Part shown: positions 61,896-64,000 of the stretch, piece by piece
Layout of the letters: each line of letters opens with the position of its first letter
Position numbering within the stretch: position 1 is the stretch's first letter
DNA from: Chloroflexi bacterium HGW-Chloroflexi-6
GTDB lineage: Bacteria; Chloroflexota; Anaerolineae; Anaerolineales; Villigracilaceae
DNA length: 64,000 nt
Direction: 5' to 3'
Assembly (NCBI GenBank): GCA_002840685.1
Contig: PHBU01000006.1
Location: 124,001-188,000, forward strand
Notes under the pieces: generated by a model
The model's input: the letters and a program-made list of their open reading frames with translations, nothing else
What the model was told of the DNA's origin: nothing
Databases searched by the model: none
Made by a program: the position numbers and the translations under genes

Positions 61896-62822
61896 ATGAA
61901 ACTCACCCTGAGAAAATACAAAAACGATGACGATCACTGGAAAATCCGCCAGTTCTTGCGCGAGGTATACCTGCTGAACGACCGCCGGGAAGTCGTCTGG
62001 CCGCTTTACCGTTGGGATTACTGGCGCTGGCATGTCAACGAAAATATTTTCAAATTCAACCTCGAAGCGGCGGTTTTTTTATGGGAAACGGACTCAGGCC
62101 GACTGGCAGCTGTGCTCCACCCTGACGGGGCCGGCGAGGCCTTTTTGCAGGTCCATCCAGCTTTCCACACCCCCGAACTGGATGTGGATATGATGTCGGT
62201 CGCCGAAACCCAATTCGCCACAACGCAGGCCGAGGGGAATCAGCGTCTGACTCTTTGGGTGCATGGCAGCGATTTTATCCGGCAAGACCTGCTCACGCGG
62301 CGCGGCTACACCAAAGGCAAACATCCCGAATATCAGCGCCGGCGTGATATGTACCTGCCCATCCCCAAATTGCCTGCCCCAGATGGTTACACGATCCGGG
62401 CTCTGGGAGATGAAAGCGAGCACCCGGCGCGCAGTTGGGTCTCATGGAAAGCCTTCCATCCAGATGAGCCGGACGAGAAGTACGAGGGCTGGGACTGGTA
62501 CCGCAACGTTCAGCGCGCTCCGCTCTATTGCCGTGACCTGGACCTGGTAGCGGTCGCCCCAAACGGTGAATTCGCCGCCTTTTGCACGCTCTGGTTCGAC
62601 GATGTGACCCGCACTGCCGCCTTTGAGCCAGTCGGCACCCACCCTGACCATCAACGCAAGGGGCTGGGCAAAGCCTTAATGGCTGAAGGTCTGCGCCGCG
62701 TGCGCAACCTGGGCGCAACACTCTGTACGGTTGGCTCGTATTCCGAGGCAGCAGGCGCCTTATATGCATCGATGGGCTTCACAGAGTATGATTTAAGCGA
62801 ACCCTGGAACAAAGAGTGGTAA
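61896..62822 (+). CDS. GNAT-family N-acetyltransferase
   Basis: The 308-residue protein carries two GNAT-like halves. The C-terminal one (about 180-305) has the acetyl-CoA loop in GTHPDHQRKGLGKALMAEG and the late GSYSEAAGALYASMGFTE. The N-terminal half has EAFLQVHPAFHTPELDVDMM and may be degenerate. Substrate unknown. The ATG at 61896 follows TATCAT by 6 bases with no ribosome binding site, so a leaderless transcript is possible. Confidence 0.85.
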   Translation: MKLTLRKYKNDDDHWKIRQFLREVYLLNDRREVVWPLYRWDYWRWHVNENIFKFNLEAAVFLWETDSGRLAAVLHPDGAGEAFLQVHPAFHTPELDVDMMSVAETQFATTQAEGNQRLTLWVHGSDFIRQDLLTRRGYTKGKHPEYQRRRDMYLPIPKLPAPDGYTIRALGDESEHPARSWVSWKAFHPDEPDEKYEGWDWYRNVQRAPLYCRDLDLVAVAPNGEFAAFCTLWFDDVTRTAAFEPVGTHPDHQRKGLGKALMAEGLRRVRNLGATLCTVGSYSEAAGALYASMGFTEYDLSEPWNKEW

Positions 62823-62834
62823 AAGGAATATCCT

Positions 62835-63580
62835 ATGAACAGCAAAACCCGTTCCACCCGAACCTTTTTTATCCTGCTGGCCATTTTGGCTCTGGCAGCA
62901 GCGTTGAATTCTGTCCTGCCACAAGGCGAAATCGGGACTTTGATGCCGAAATCCGAAATTCCTATCTGGCAACTGGCGCTGGCAGGGGCAGGTATTACGG
63001 CAGTACTGTATGGTCTGCTCGGTTTCATCGGTCTCATCTTATGGCGCAATCTGGGTTTTCCTGAAATCTGGGCAGAAGATGTCACCAACCGCCAGCGTTT
63101 TCTCGTGCCCGCGATTGCGGGCGGTGTGCTTGGCATCATGCTAATCATCGGTGATCTAATTTTCAGCCAGTTCAATGGAATCGGCCGGTTGATGCATCCG
63201 CCGTTCCCAACTTCACTCGTGGCCTCCATCTCGGCAGGAATCGGCGAAGAGATGATCTTCCGCCTGTTCTTCGTCTCATTCTGGACATGGCTGATCGGCA
63301 AAGTCATCCTGCGAGGGCGCGCTTTAACCATCGTTTATTGGGTCGTCAGTACAGCTTCAGCCATTGCTTTTGGTGCGGGCCACCTGCCTTCACTGATGAT
63401 CATTCTCGGGGTAAACGACCCATCGCAATTTTCGCCTGTTTTGCTCTTCCAGATATTCCTGCTCAATGGCCTGATCTCAATTGTGCCGCATACTACTTCA
63501 AAAAATATGGTTTCCTCGCGCCGGTCGGTGTTCACTTCTGGACAGATATCGTCTGGCACATGCTTTGGGGATTAATGTGA
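62835..63580 (+). pseudogene. CPBP family protease gene with a frameshift near 63485
   Basis: Residues 1-216 are a normal CPBP protein with about six helices, EEMIFRLFFVS (EExxxR) and FGAGHLPSL (second His). After GLISIV at about 63485 the frame runs into unrelated residues ending at 63575. Shifting by one base gives AAYYFKKYGFLAPVGVHFWT and DIVWHMLWGLM to a stop at 63580, which restores the last helix and third motif. One missing G between 63485 and 63486 would explain it. It could be a real mutation, a sequencing error or, less likely, programmed frameshifting. Confidence 0.82.
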
Positions 63581-63657
63581 CGATTGTCTGTTCATCTAAT
63601 TACGCATGATAGTTGGGCGATCACAGCCTATTTGCTAAAATCCTTGCAGGAGTCATC

Positions 63658-64000
63658 ATGCGTATTCGCTTCACCACTTCCCTGACCTTCATCGTTCTCA
63701 TCGCCCTGGCGTTTGCCCAACCTGCCGCCTCCGCGCCCGCGCCTGGGGGCGGTACATTTGCCCCCGGTGCGCACCTGCGCTTTGAGCATCTCACCATCGA
63801 TGATGGCCTTTCGCAAAACGCCGGGCTGGCCCTCCTGCAAGACCGCCAGGGCTACCTGTGGATCGGCAGTCAGGACGGGCTCAACCGCTACGACGGTTAT
63901 GGCTTTACCCAATTCAAGCACGATCCAGATAATCCCAACTCGCTCAGCGCCAACGGGATTATTGCACTCCATGAAGACACCGATGGCCTGCTCTGGGTAG
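63658..64000 (+). CDS. Two-component regulator propeller (reg_prop) protein, N-terminal part
   Basis: The gene begins with a signal peptide (LIALAFAQPAASAPA) and continues with FEHLTIDDGLSQN and LLQDRQGYLWIGSQDGLNRY, the characteristic reg_prop repeat that opens large periplasmic or extracellular beta-propellers of hybrid histidine kinases. The remainder is beyond the window, so a kinase domain cannot be confirmed. AGGAG lies 6 bases before the ATG. Confidence 0.85.
   Translation, partial: MRIRFTTSLTFIVLIALAFAQPAASAPAPGGGTFAPGAHLRFEHLTIDDGLSQNAGLALLQDRQGYLWIGSQDGLNRYDGYGFTQFKHDPDNPNSLSANGIIALHEDTDGLLWV

Overview
The window looks like a chromosomal segment of a Chloroflexota bacterium, most likely Anaerolineae. 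This is inferred from content: many lipoproteins with Thr/Pro-rich linkers after the lipobox, MacB-like ABC systems without outer-membrane partners, LysM/LCP/L,D-transpeptidase wall proteins, class III cyclase-ATPase-TPR regulators and reg_prop sensors. Most of the DNA is GC-rich; roughly 5.9-9.5 kb is visibly AT-richer. I saw no rRNA, tRNA, CRISPR array, transposase or integrase.

Layout. 0-5.9 kb: a large cyclase/AAA/TPR regulator (C-terminus off the left edge), hisE, an XRE regulator, a nucleotidyltransferase and thioredoxin. 5.9-9.5 kb: an AT-rich block of four minus-strand genes for secreted or membrane proteins of unknown function, with a short recurring motif. 9.5-22.8 kb: an Hsp70-HEAT fusion; an ABC ATPase/permease pair with a peroxiredoxin-like gene; a transglutaminase-like protein; a TetR regulator divergent from a four-gene efflux operon (two ATPases, one fused to a cyclic-nucleotide-binding domain, a large permease and a HlyD-type lipoprotein); a CBS protein. 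22.8-29.0 kb: three cell-wall genes lying between intact comM and a decayed copy of the comM 3' end. 29-39.4 kb: TPR protein, GAF histidine kinase, LysM protein, LCP protein, two zinc-ribbon membrane proteins, PhzF and an HD-GYP protein. 39.5-49.6 kb: housekeeping genes (ldh, lysS, greA, sbcD, thpR, rsfS, ndk) with a PIG-L deacetylase, a second C39-TPR peptidase, a monooxygenase-like protein, a response regulator and an SDR. 49.6-63.6 kb: a plus-strand accessory region with an ABC-2 exporter having tandem permeases, three CPBP-type membrane proteins (one frameshifted, one lacking its motif), two hydrolases, a kinase-like ATPase and a GNAT. Five full and one partial copy of a conserved '17-mer plus terminator hairpin' element punctuate it. 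The right edge holds the start of a reg_prop sensor.

How the genes work together. Three themes recur: envelope maintenance (L,D-transpeptidase, M15/papain/LysM protein, C39 proteins, LCP, LysM), export or efflux by ABC systems of the FtsX/MacB and ABC-2 types, and signalling in which some modules lack expected catalytic residues (cyclase with GHG for GDG, kinase with Gln at the H-box). Most worth following: the comM-flanked wall-gene segment, the repeated terminator element, the Hsp70-HEAT and ABC-cNMP fusions, the multi-domain wall hydrolase, the CTG-started rsfS and the frameshifted CPBP gene. All functions are read from motifs by eye; no database search was run.
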